Of a stretch of DNA of 22,809 nt, positions 1 to 7,833 are shown piece after piece. The stretch is from Bacteroidales bacterium GP1. Its GTDB lineage: Bacteria > Bacteroidota > Bacteroidia > Bacteroidales > Muribaculaceae. The DNA lies in NCBI GenBank assembly GCA_001701105.1, contig DAAI01000050.1:1877-24685 (forward strand). Direction: 5' to 3'. Each line of letters opens with the position of its first letter. The stretch's first letter is position 1. Under the pieces are notes generated by a model that had not been told where the DNA came from, searched no databases, and was given only the letters and a program-made list of their open reading frames with translations. The position numbers were made by a program, and so were the translations under genes.

Positions 1-1
1 C

Positions 2-943
2 GACAGCGATGGTGATGGCTCGGTAGCCATATCAGCGCGCCGACTCCTTGAAATCACCAAGGAAATATCGAATCAGCCGTTAACGTTCGAGATCAATGAC
101 GACACCAAAGAAATTGATCTTATCTTCCTTAACGGACATTTCAACTTTATGGGTCTTCCGGGAGAGGACTATCCAATGCAGCGGCCGTTGTCGGCAGAAA
201 AGCAGACAATCCTGCTCCCCGCGTCGATGGTGGCCAAAGGTATCGAGAATACCCTTTTCGCGGCAAGCACCGATACCGTGCGCCCTGTAATGACCGGCAT
301 CTACTGGGATATCCACAAAGATGACGTTACATTCGTGAGCTCCGATACCCATAAGTTGGTACGCTATATCAATAAAGAAAAGGAGCCGGGCATCGAGGCT
401 GCTTTCGTATTGCCACCGAAGCCTGCCAACATCCTGCGTGGTTTGATCACAAAGGATACTGCCGACATCCAGATTCAATTCGATGAGAAAGGTTGTGTGA
501 TGGAATTTGGCGACTTTGTGCTCCGTTCGCTATTCATCAATGGCAATTACCCCAATTACGCCCGGGTAATTCCGGAAAACAATCCCTTTACGCTGACTGT
601 CGACCGGGTATCACTCCTCACGGCATTGCGGCGCGTAACTCTATTTGCGTCAAAAGCCTCGAACCTTGTGGTGCTTACCCTTGAGCCGGATGAAGTAGTG
701 CTCCGGGCGCAGGATCTTGACTATGGAATGTCGGCTGAAGAACGTGTGAATTGTTCGTATTCAGGCAATCCGATGACAGTGGGATTTAACGGCGCCTTCA
801 TGATAGAGATTCTCAACAACATGAAAGACGAAACGATTGTGCTCGGCCTTTCCGATCCGGCACGTCCGGGGGTATATACTCCGTTTGAACAGCAGGAGGG
901 TGAGAATATTCTCACAATCCAGATGCCGATGCAAGTGATCTGA
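2..943 (+). CDS. dnaN: DNA polymerase III sliding clamp (beta subunit), 5' end cut by window
   Basis: This is the ring-shaped processivity factor that tethers the replicative polymerase and other clamp-binding proteins to DNA. The reading frame is already open at base 2 and gives 313 residues ending in MQVI. The family is usually about 370 residues, so roughly 60 N-terminal residues lie upstream of the window. Clamp-like stretches are visible: the end of domain 1 (SARRLLEITKEI), domain 2 (PASMVAKGIENTLFAAS, SSDTHKLVRY) and domain 3 (LRSLFINGNYPNYARVIP, RVTLFASKASNLV). An in-frame ATG at base 149 is internal and not the true start. The next gene, an exonuclease, follows 27 bases later on the same strand, so the two are probably co-transcribed. 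Family call is firm; the N-terminus is not visible. Confidence 0.96.
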   Translation, partial: DSDGDGSVAISARRLLEITKEISNQPLTFEINDDTKEIDLIFLNGHFNFMGLPGEDYPMQRPLSAEKQTILLPASMVAKGIENTLFAASTDTVRPVMTGIYWDIHKDDVTFVSSDTHKLVRYINKEKEPGIEAAFVLPPKPANILRGLITKDTADIQIQFDEKGCVMEFGDFVLRSLFINGNYPNYARVIPENNPFTLTVDRVSLLTALRRVTLFASKASNLVVLTLEPDEVVLRAQDLDYGMSAEERVNCSYSGNPMTVGFNGAFMIEILNNMKDETIVLGLSDPARPGVYTPFEQQEGENILTIQMPMQVI

Positions 944-970
944 CCCGGTAATAAATAAAGAGAACTGCAG

Positions 971-1756
971 ATGAAACTAAATCTGACCCGGCCTTTGATC
1001 TTTTTCGATCTTGAGACAACTGGAACCAATGTCACAAAAGACCGTATAGTAGAATTCAGTTATATCAAAGTGTTTCCCGATGGGTCTGACGAGAGCAAGA
1101 CCCGCAGGCTTAATCCGGAGATGCATATTCCGGAAGAAAGCACCGCAATCCATCATATCACGGATGAGGATGTCAAAGATGCACCGACGTTCCGTCAGAT
1201 TGCCAAATCGCTACATGAAATCTTTGAGGGGTGTGATATCGCCGGCTATAACAGCAATAAATTCGATGTACCACTGCTTATAGAGGAATTCAGCCGAGTC
1301 GGGATTCCCTTCAGCATCGTAGGAAGAAAATTCATCGACGTGCAGAACATATTCCACAAGATGGAGCAGCGCACCCTCGTGGCTGCATATAAATTCTATT
1401 GCGGCAAAGAGCTGCAAGGGGCACATTCGGCCCTTGCCGACACCCGGGCCACGTACGAAGTGCTGATGGGTCAGCTCGACCGATATGCTTCGCTGAAAAA
1501 TGATGTGGACGCGCTGGCTGAATTCTCACGCAATGGAAATGCTGTCGATCTGGCAGGCCGAGTTGTGCTGAATGAGCAGAAACAGCCCGTTTTTAATTTT
1601 GGCAAACACAAGGGAAAATTGGTAAAGGATGTATTCCGAAAGGAGCCATCGTTTTATGCATGGATGATGCAAGGTGATTTCCCAAAGAACACCAAGGACG
1701 TGATTACCGTGCTCTACCATGAGGCGAATAGGAAAAAAACTAATGCTAAAGGGTAA
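971..1756 (+). CDS. DEDDh 3'-5' exonuclease, DNA polymerase III epsilon-like
   Basis: This 261-residue protein is an RNase T/DnaQ-type exonuclease that removes nucleotides from 3' ends in the cytoplasm. All DEDDh residues are visible: D13 and E15 in FFDLETTG (Exo I), D99 in NSNKFDVPLL (Exo II), and H152 with D157 in AHSALADTRATYEVL (Exo III). After the nuclease domain (about 1-175), a C-terminal part (about 205-255) contains FNFGKHKGKLVKDV and FYAWMMQGDFP. That small module is often found at the end of Bacteroidetes epsilon-like proteins. It could be a proofreading subunit or a stand-alone repair exonuclease; the sequence does not decide, so no symbol is given. Its end overlaps the start of coaBC by 14 bases. 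Confidence 0.93.
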   Translation: MKLNLTRPLIFFDLETTGTNVTKDRIVEFSYIKVFPDGSDESKTRRLNPEMHIPEESTAIHHITDEDVKDAPTFRQIAKSLHEIFEGCDIAGYNSNKFDVPLLIEEFSRVGIPFSIVGRKFIDVQNIFHKMEQRTLVAAYKFYCGKELQGAHSALADTRATYEVLMGQLDRYASLKNDVDALAEFSRNGNAVDLAGRVVLNEQKQPVFNFGKHKGKLVKDVFRKEPSFYAWMMQGDFPKNTKDVITVLYHEANRKKTNAKG

Positions 1757-3824
1757 GAAGATAATATTGGGAATATGCGGGGGAATCGCGGCCTATAAGT
1801 CGGTGATTCTCCTGCGTCTTATGCAGAAGGCCGGCGCTGAGGTGCAGGTTGTGATCACTCCTGCCGGCAAAGAGTTCATCACCCCCGTGACCCTCTCGGC
1901 GTTGAGTCATAAGCCGGTGGTGAGTGAATTTTTTACAGCCAACACGGGGGAATGGCACAGCCATGTGGATCTTGGTCTATGGGCTGATCTGATGGTAATA
2001 GCCCCGGCCACCGCATCGACTATCGGGAAAATGGCCAACGGCATTGCCGACAATATGCTAATCACAACCTATCTATCGGCAAAAGAACCCGTGATGATCG
2101 CACCGGCGATGGATCTGGATATGTACAGCCATCCGACTACCCGGCGCAATCTGCAACGACTCGCCGACGACGGCGTGGAGATAGTGGAGCCATCTTCCGG
2201 CTACCTTGCAAGCGGACTTGAAGGAAAAGGAAGAATGGCCGAACCGGAGGAGATATTAGCCCGGATTGAGGCATTCTTCAGCCGGAAATGTGATATGAAA
2301 GGGCGGAAAGTGATGATCACGGCCGGACCCACATATGAGCGCCTCGATCCTGTGCGCTTCATCGGGAATTTCTCAACAGGAAAGATGGGATTTGCAATAG
2401 CCGAAGATATGGCCGGACGAGGCGGAGACGTGGTGCTGATAAGCGGTCCGGTATCGCTTCCGACTCCCCCCGGAGTTAAGCGCATTAATGTGGAAAGCGC
2501 CATAGAGATGCGCGATGCAGCGGTAAAAGAATTTATGGACAGCGACATAGCCGTTTTCTCAGCGGCTGTAGCCGATTATCGTCCCGACCACTGTGAGGAA
2601 AATAAAATAAAGCGCGAGGGAGTAGAGGAGCAGACAATTCAGCTTGTCCGAAATCCGGATATCGCCGCGGAATGCGGGGCATTGAAAAGAGATGGCCAGA
2701 TCACAGTGGGCTTTGCACTTGAAACCGACTCGGGAAAAGAGGCCGCAAGAAAGAAACTCGTATCGAAGAATCTCGACCTCGTGGTTCTGAATACACTTCA
2801 GGACGAAGGCGCGGGTTTTGGAACCGATACGAATAAAGTTACAATGATTACGGCAAGCGATGAAGAGGATTGCCCCTTGAAAGGAAAAAGAGGAGTGGCA
2901 CGAGATATAGCCGACATTGTTATGAAACTATTGACATGCCTGATTCTGATGGTAGCCGGATTCTCATCTTCGATAATGGCCCAGGAATTCCGTGCTACCG
3001 TAGAAGTCAACTCCCAGAAGATCGAGGGAACAAATAAATCCGTGTTTGAGTCTCTGCAGGAGTCGCTAAATTCCTATATGAACGAGACAAAATTCAGTAA
3101 TGCTACTTTTTCTCCTACCGAGAAAATAGAATGCAGGCTATTTTTCACTATCTCCGAATATAATGACGACCGGATGAAAGGCGACCTTCAGGTCCAGCTT
3201 ATCCGTCCGGTATATAACGCCACCTACACCACCACTTTGTTCAATTTCCGTGATACAAAGATAGAATTTTCATACCGTGACGGCGATCCTATAATCTATA
3301 ACTCACAACAGCCCGACAATAATCTAACGGCCATCTTAGATTATTATGCCAATCTTTTTCTGGCTCTGGATTTCGACAGTTTCTCCCCACGGGGTGGTCA
3401 GGTATTCTACGATCGCGCTCAGACAATAGTGCAGCAGATGCAATCGAGCGGAGAGGTGGGATGGCGCACATTTGATGATAACCGCAACCGTGCGGCCGTG
3501 TTGAACTCATACACAGATTCCAACACCGGCGGTATTCGGGATTTGCTATATACATATCACCGAAAGGGCCTTGATGAAATGGTGACAAGTCCGGATAAAG
3601 GACGTTCACAGATCACATCATCACTGGCGGAAATAAAGAAAGTGTATGATAATGCTCCGATGTCGGTGGCTTTGTCGATTTTCCGCGATTCAAAACTTGA
3701 TGAGCTGGTGAATGTATATTCCAAAGCCCCCGAGACGGAGAGGAGAAATGTGTACGATCTGCTTCAGCCCATCTATCCCACTGAATCGCAGAGGCTCGAT
3801 AAAATAAAGAATCCCGAACAATAA
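1743..3824 (+). CDS. coaBC: CoaBC fused in frame to DUF4835 secreted protein
   Basis: Residues 1 to about 393 (to base 2921) are the bifunctional CoA enzyme. CoaC (about 1-180) decarboxylates phosphopantothenoylcysteine with FMN: CGGIAAYKS, HSHVDLGLWADLMVIAPATA, and PAMDLDMYSHP in place of PxMNxxMW. CoaB (about 190-393) ligates cysteine to phosphopantothenate: ITAGPTYERLDPVRFIGN, FSTGKMG, FSAAVADYRP, GFGTDTNKV. There is no stop after CoaB. The frame runs straight into a signal peptide and a DUF4835 protein ending at 3824, giving 693 residues against about 400 for normal CoaBC. ATG 1743 (MLKGKKIILGICGG) fits the family N-terminus better than ATG 1719, which is also in frame and lies deeper inside the exonuclease gene. 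The region matching the E. coli Dfp Cys158 loop reads LASGLEGKGRM, with serine instead of cysteine. The fusion could be real, or could hide a lost stop or an indel; see the internal start at 2922. Confidence 0.88.
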   Translation: MLKGKKIILGICGGIAAYKSVILLRLMQKAGAEVQVVITPAGKEFITPVTLSALSHKPVVSEFFTANTGEWHSHVDLGLWADLMVIAPATASTIGKMANGIADNMLITTYLSAKEPVMIAPAMDLDMYSHPTTRRNLQRLADDGVEIVEPSSGYLASGLEGKGRMAEPEEILARIEAFFSRKCDMKGRKVMITAGPTYERLDPVRFIGNFSTGKMGFAIAEDMAGRGGDVVLISGPVSLPTPPGVKRINVESAIEMRDAAVKEFMDSDIAVFSAAVADYRPDHCEENKIKREGVEEQTIQLVRNPDIAAECGALKRDGQITVGFALETDSGKEAARKKLVSKNLDLVVLNTLQDEGAGFGTDTNKVTMITASDEEDCPLKGKRGVARDIADIVMKLLTCLILMVAGFSSSIMAQEFRATVEVNSQKIEGTNKSVFESLQESLNSYMNETKFSNATFSPTEKIECRLFFTISEYNDDRMKGDLQVQLIRPVYNATYTTTLFNFRDTKIEFSYRDGDPIIYNSQQPDNNLTAILDYYANLFLALDFDSFSPRGGQVFYDRAQTIVQQMQSSGEVGWRTFDDNRNRAAVLNSYTDSNTGGIRDLLYTYHRKGLDEMVTSPDKGRSQITSSLAEIKKVYDNAPMSVALSIFRDSKLDELVNVYSKAPETERRNVYDLLQPIYPTESQRLDKIKNPEQ
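2922..3824 (+). CDS. DUF4835 family secreted protein (C-terminal module of the fused frame; possible own start)
   Basis: From the ATG at 2922 the same frame encodes 300 residues that look like a complete exported protein. There is a short signal peptide (lysine, hydrophobic LLTCLILMVAGF, small residues SSSIMA) with likely cleavage between A20 and Q21. The mature part contains ECRLFFTISEY, GDLQVQLIRPVYN, TTTLFNFRD, LDYYANLFLALDFDSFSPRGG and WRTFDDNRNR, which I recognise as DUF4835, a Bacteroidetes family of unknown function usually encoded beside coaBC and recN. It ends in LQPIYPTESQRLDKIKN. Its ATG lies inside the fused coaBC frame, and no strong ribosome site stands directly before it (AGAGGAG lies about 26 bases upstream), although Bacteroidetes often lack one. 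Internal initiation here would give a normal secreted protein. Without it the signal peptide would be buried at residue 394. recN begins 21 bases after the stop. Confidence 0.75.
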   Translation: MKLLTCLILMVAGFSSSIMAQEFRATVEVNSQKIEGTNKSVFESLQESLNSYMNETKFSNATFSPTEKIECRLFFTISEYNDDRMKGDLQVQLIRPVYNATYTTTLFNFRDTKIEFSYRDGDPIIYNSQQPDNNLTAILDYYANLFLALDFDSFSPRGGQVFYDRAQTIVQQMQSSGEVGWRTFDDNRNRAAVLNSYTDSNTGGIRDLLYTYHRKGLDEMVTSPDKGRSQITSSLAEIKKVYDNAPMSVALSIFRDSKLDELVNVYSKAPETERRNVYDLLQPIYPTESQRLDKIKNPEQ

Positions 3825-3845
3825 TCATTCCAAACCCCGAAGACG

Positions 3846-5534
3846 ATGCTCAAACGACTGGTAATAAGGAATTACGCGCTTATCGATGAAGTGAAACCTG
3901 AGTTCGGCCCCGGTTTCACTGTAATCACCGGAGAGACAGGTTCCGGAAAGTCGATAATGCTCGGGGCATTGTCGCTGATTACCGGAATAAGAGCGGATTC
4001 CCGTGTTGCCGGAGAAGCGAAATCTTATGTGGAAGCGGAATTTGAGAATGTAGATCCCGCCCTTAAAAGGATTCTTGATTCCCATGGCATAGAATGGCTG
4101 CCCAATCCCGGAGGTGGAGGTGATGTCACTATCCGGCGCGAGATTTCGAGCAAAGGCAGATCGCGGATTTTCATAAATGATGCCTCAGTCACACTTACGA
4201 CATTGTCGGAGATAGGAAGCAGGCTGCTCGACATACATTCCCAGCATGCAAATGCAAAATTGAGCGACCCCGCGGAGCAATTGAAAGTAATCGACCTTAT
4301 AGCCGGAAACCGGGATGTGCTTCAGAGATATAAGGAAGTATTCCGGAAAGTGGTGACATTGAAGCGTCGTATAGATGAGGTGAAGGCCAGAATAGAAGCA
4401 TCGCGAAAAAATGAGGAAGTATTACGCTTCCGATATAGTCAGCTCGATTCTTTGAAGCCGAAGGTAGGGGAATTGCAGGAGATAGAGAAACGTTATGATT
4501 TGCTGTCGGACGCCGACGACATAAAGGAGCGGCTGGGACGTCTGTGTGCCTTGCTTGGAGATGGCGAAGGGGGGATATTAAGCGGTATTTCGGAATCACG
4601 GACTTTATTGTCGGGGTTGGATTCCGGAGCTTTCGACACCAACAGCGATACGCCCTCCCTGGAAGAACGGTTTGACTCTGTGACAACGGAACTTCGTGAC
4701 ATATTCGAGACAATTGAAGACCTTGACTCATCTATCGATACTGACCCCGCCACTCTTGAGAGATTGTCGGCAAGAATGCAGGCCTATTACGATGCGCAAC
4801 GTCAGTTCAAGGTTACGGACGGGGATGCCCTTGTAGCTATCTATGAAGACCTGAAGTCAAAATTGAGCGACCTGAACGGGGAAGGGGATGAACTGCCGGA
4901 ACTTGAACGCGAAGCGCGTAAGCATACAAAAGAATTGCGTAATATAGCTGAAGAGTTATCGGAAACGCGTAAAAAAGGAGCGAGGGAATTCGAGCAAAGG
5001 CTGATGGAGGCAACTTCGGGTCTTGGCCTGAACAATATGCGATTTGAAGTAAAGGTGTCGGATAGCCGAATATCCTCCGGGGGCAAGGATAAGATAGAAT
5101 TCTATTGTGCGTTCAATAAAAACGGAGATATGCGCCGTCTGGGAGAAACAGCTTCCGGAGGAGAGATGTCGCGGCTAATGCTGGGCTTGAAAAGTGTAGT
5201 GGCTCGCCATATGCAACTCCCTACCGTGATATTTGATGAAATCGACACAGGCGTATCCGGCGACATAGCCGACAGGATGGGACGGATGATGCGTTCGATG
5301 AGCCATGATATCCAGGTGATGGCAATTACACATCTGCCACAGGTGGCGGCGCAGGGTGACGCCCATTTCAAAGTCCTGAAACGCGATGAAGCCGACAGGA
5401 CAGTTACCTCATTGGAAGAATTGCAGACGGAAAGCAGGGTGAGGGAGATAGCTTCAATGATTTCCGGCAGCGAAGTAACCCCGGCCGCCCTGAAGGCATC
5501 CTCCGAGTTGCTCTCGGCGGCAAAAAATGATTGA
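3846..5534 (+). CDS. recN: DNA repair ATPase RecN
   Basis: RecN is an SMC-like ATPase that acts at DNA double-strand breaks and holds DNA ends for recombinational repair. The 562-residue length fits the family. The N-terminal ATPase half has MLKRLVIRNYALIDEV and the Walker A loop GETGSGKS at residues 29-36, followed by the RecN-typical SRIFINDASVTL and LLDIHSQHAN. The middle (about 150-400) is charged and helical, consistent with the coiled-coil arm. The C-terminal half has the ABC signature ASGGEMSRLMLGLKSV (about 434-449), Walker B TVIFDEIDTGVSG (about 459-471) and ITHLPQVAAQGD. It sits 21 bases after the DUF4835 module and overlaps the next gene by 8 bases, so it is part of the same transcription unit. 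Confidence 0.97.
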   Translation: MLKRLVIRNYALIDEVKPEFGPGFTVITGETGSGKSIMLGALSLITGIRADSRVAGEAKSYVEAEFENVDPALKRILDSHGIEWLPNPGGGGDVTIRREISSKGRSRIFINDASVTLTTLSEIGSRLLDIHSQHANAKLSDPAEQLKVIDLIAGNRDVLQRYKEVFRKVVTLKRRIDEVKARIEASRKNEEVLRFRYSQLDSLKPKVGELQEIEKRYDLLSDADDIKERLGRLCALLGDGEGGILSGISESRTLLSGLDSGAFDTNSDTPSLEERFDSVTTELRDIFETIEDLDSSIDTDPATLERLSARMQAYYDAQRQFKVTDGDALVAIYEDLKSKLSDLNGEGDELPELEREARKHTKELRNIAEELSETRKKGAREFEQRLMEATSGLGLNNMRFEVKVSDSRISSGGKDKIEFYCAFNKNGDMRRLGETASGGEMSRLMLGLKSVVARHMQLPTVIFDEIDTGVSGDIADRMGRMMRSMSHDIQVMAITHLPQVAAQGDAHFKVLKRDEADRTVTSLEELQTESRVREIASMISGSEVTPAALKASSELLSAAKND

Positions 5535-6273
5535 TATGGAGAAAAGCGATTATATATTCGGGATGCGTGCCGTGACCGAGGCTGTGGAAGCGGGCAAAAG
5601 CATCGACAAGATATTATTGAGAAAAGAAGTGGGTGGCGACCTCGCCAGGGAGCTATTGCAGAAGGCAGAAGAATACGGGGTGCTTGTACAGAGAGTGCCC
5701 GGCGAGAGGCTCAACCGGATTACGATGAAGAATCATCAGGGAGTCATAGCCCTAATGTCGCCCATAAGGTACCATCGTCTCGACAATCTCCTTCCCGGGA
5801 TATATGAAGCCGGAGAAGTACCTTTCCTGATATGTCTCGACGGGCTGACCGATACACGAAATTTCGGGGCAATAGGACGCTCGGCAGATTGCAGCGGGGT
5901 GAACGGCATTGTTATTCCGGAACGCAATTCAGTCTCTGTAACGCCGGATGCGATGAAAACATCTGCAGGGGCATTGCTGTATGTGCCCGTGTGCCGAGAG
6001 CGTGATATGGTCTCTGCTGTGAAATTGCTTAAAGACAGTGGAGTAAAAGTGGTAGGAGCCACAGAAAAAGGTGCAATTCCCTACACGTCGGTTGATTATT
6101 CAGGTCCCGTAGCTATCGTGATGGGAAATGAAGAACATGGTATAAGCAATGAAGTGTTGCGTCTATGCGATGAACTCGCTGCCATCCCGATGCGCGGTAA
6201 CATCGGTTCGCTCAATGTGTCGGTGGCGGCCGGCGTTCTGATGTATGAAGTAGTTCGCCAGCGTGACAAATGA
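5527..6273 (+). CDS. rlmB: SpoU/TrmH-family RNA 2'-O-methyltransferase, RlmB type
   Basis: The 248-residue protein has the layout of RlmB, which uses S-adenosylmethionine to methylate the ribose of a guanosine in 23S rRNA (G2251 in E. coli). An N-terminal substrate-binding domain (about 8-80; FGMRAVTEAVEAGKSIDKIL, KNHQGVIAL) precedes the knotted SPOUT domain. All three SPOUT motifs are present: NFGAIGRSA (112-120, N112 and R118), IVMGNEEHGIS (197-207) and IPMRGNIGSLNVSVAAG (220-236). The start at 5527 overlaps the recN stop by 8 bases; ATG 5536 (MEKSDYIFG) is an equally good start. RlmB is the best fit, but TrmH-family paralogues look alike, so the exact target is inferred. Confidence 0.9.
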   Translation: MIDMEKSDYIFGMRAVTEAVEAGKSIDKILLRKEVGGDLARELLQKAEEYGVLVQRVPGERLNRITMKNHQGVIALMSPIRYHRLDNLLPGIYEAGEVPFLICLDGLTDTRNFGAIGRSADCSGVNGIVIPERNSVSVTPDAMKTSAGALLYVPVCRERDMVSAVKLLKDSGVKVVGATEKGAIPYTSVDYSGPVAIVMGNEEHGISNEVLRLCDELAAIPMRGNIGSLNVSVAAGVLMYEVVRQRDK

Positions 6274-6303
6274 CAAATATATATTTCCGGCTCACGCTGA
6301 ATA

Positions 6304-6335
6304 TTTGTAAAACCGGAATAAAAAAGTTAATTTTG
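6304..6335 (+). promoter_or_regulatory. Candidate Bacteroidetes promoter for nusB
   Basis: TTTG at 6304-6307 and TAATTTTG at 6328-6335 match the Bacteroidetes -33 (TTTG) and -7 (TAnnTTTG) elements, separated by 20 bases. Transcription would start near 6341, giving a leader of about 50 bases before the nusB ATG. It lies in the 118-base gap after rlmB, the widest gap in the core block. Confidence 0.7.
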
Positions 6336-6350
6336 TAGGAGAAAACCGAA

Positions 6351-6372
6351 GGACGGAGAGGAGTCTCCGGCC
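6351..6372 (+). promoter_or_regulatory. Leader hairpin upstream of nusB
   Basis: CGGAGA (6354-6359) pairs with TCTCCG (6364-6369) around the loop GGAG. Beyond one A/G mismatch, the flanking GG and CC extend the stem. The hairpin falls inside the predicted nusB leader, 19 bases before the ATG. It has no U-tract, so a leader structure is more likely than a terminator. Its function is unknown. Confidence 0.4.
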
Positions 6373-6391
6373 TATCGACAATCTGCTTGAA

Positions 6392-7789
6392 ATGATAAAT
6401 CGAATTCTGATACGCATCAAGGTAGTTCAAATTCTCTATTCCTTCCTGCTGGTAGAGAAGAAATTCACGCTTGAAGGGCCTTTGACCTCGCCGACCCGCG
6501 AGAAAAGGTACGCCTATAATCTCTATCTTGATATTCTCGTACTGATAGTGATGCTGGCCGACCGCATAGTGATGCGCGGTGATGTGAGGCCGTTGGCACG
6601 AACAAGGTTTGTGGAGCGCATAAAAGAAGACGACCGAATCCGCAGTCTTATTACGAGATATGGGCGCGAAGGATCTCCGTTCTCCGCATTGGTTGACGAT
6701 CTTGCAACTTCAGTAAAGGAATCCGGAGCGTATAAGAATTTTTTGAAAGATGCTCCGGCCGCCGGCCCGATGGGGGAAGAGGCTTTATGGAACACGGTGT
6801 TCAATGCAATCATCATGGACAATCCTTTGGTGAAGGAATATTGCCGCAGGATGGAAGGCTATACTCTGCGTGGGCTTGAAAGAATGCAGGAAATGATGAA
6901 CGAGACCCTGACCAATTTCATCACATCTCAAGATACGCTCTCCGATTGTCTCCGCACTCTTGAGACAAGTCTTGGAAAGGCCCGAGATCTCTATATGCGT
7001 CTCCTCGCGCTCGCAATCGACCTTACTGATATGCGTGAGCGACGTCTTGATTCCAACCGTTATAAATATCTTCGTACCGACGAGGATCTCAATCCGAACC
7101 TGAAATTTGTGGAAAACGAAGCCATCGACGTCCTCCGCAATGACCCGCGACTCACTGAATATATCGACAAGAACAAAATCTCTTGGATCACGGAAGACCC
7201 GATTCTAATGGGCGAGCTGATGAAGGTGATTCTCGAAAGTGAGCCATATAAAGAGTATATGGCTAATCCCGAAATAAGCCTTAAAGAGGATGCTGATTTA
7301 TGGCGTGAGTTATTCAGGAAAGTGATTCTTGTGAACGGTAATTTTCTTGAGGCTCTTGAAGAAAAATCAGTATTCTGGAATGATGACCTCGATGTGACCG
7401 GCGATTTCGTAGGAAAGACATTCCGCAGAATCTCCGATGGCGAGGCATTGCCATTGCTTGATAAATATAAGGATGAGGAAGATGCCCAGTTCGGCTCACA
7501 CCTGATGAGAGCCGTTTTCCAAAACAGGGATCAATACCGGGATTGGATCACGGAGGCCGTAAAGGGGAGTCGCTGGGAAGCAGAACGACTCGCGTTCATG
7601 GATGTGGTAGTGATGATCACTGCATTAGCCGAGATACTGAATTTCCCGAAGATTCCGCTTAATGTCAGCATCAATGAGTATGTGGAGATAGCGAAATCCT
7701 ACAGTTCGGCCAAGAGCGGGACATTTGTCCACGGGGTATTATCTACAATCCTTGCGCGTCTCAAGGAAGAAGGGGTTCTCCAGAAATAA
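6392..7789 (+). CDS. nusB: Transcription antitermination factor NusB, enlarged Bacteroidales form
   Basis: NusB binds boxA RNA with NusE (ribosomal protein S10) and supports antitermination, chiefly of rRNA operons. The C-terminal part (about 395-455) is a clear NusB domain: AERLAFMDVVVMITALAEIL, FPKIPLNVSINEYVEIAKSY and SGTFVHGVL. The N-terminus MINRILIRIKVVQILYSFLL is also typical. The protein has 465 residues, against about 140 in E. coli and, from memory, about 300 in Bacteroides. The extra length looks like an internal duplication: about 40-150 (YAYNLYLDILVLIVMLADR ... YKNFL ... EEALWNTVFNAIIMDN) resembles about 196-320 (KARDLYMRLLALAIDLTD ... YKEYM ... DADLWRELFRKVILVN). It has its own candidate promoter, and yajC follows 44 bases later. 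Confidence 0.92.
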   Translation: MINRILIRIKVVQILYSFLLVEKKFTLEGPLTSPTREKRYAYNLYLDILVLIVMLADRIVMRGDVRPLARTRFVERIKEDDRIRSLITRYGREGSPFSALVDDLATSVKESGAYKNFLKDAPAAGPMGEEALWNTVFNAIIMDNPLVKEYCRRMEGYTLRGLERMQEMMNETLTNFITSQDTLSDCLRTLETSLGKARDLYMRLLALAIDLTDMRERRLDSNRYKYLRTDEDLNPNLKFVENEAIDVLRNDPRLTEYIDKNKISWITEDPILMGELMKVILESEPYKEYMANPEISLKEDADLWRELFRKVILVNGNFLEALEEKSVFWNDDLDVTGDFVGKTFRRISDGEALPLLDKYKDEEDAQFGSHLMRAVFQNRDQYRDWITEAVKGSRWEAERLAFMDVVVMITALAEILNFPKIPLNVSINEYVEIAKSYSSAKSGTFVHGVLSTILARLKEEGVLQK

Positions 7790-7833
7790 TCCCGGCATTA
7801 TAGTCAATACGGAAAAACAAAAATTTAAAAGAT

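Noticed and set aside
149..943. ATG 149 as the dnaN start
   Set aside because: The same frame is open and clamp-like back to base 2, so the start lies outside the window.
1719..1742. ATG 1719 as the coaBC start
   Set aside because: It adds eight basic residues before the usual MLKGKKI N-terminus and deepens the overlap with the exonuclease gene; possible but less likely.
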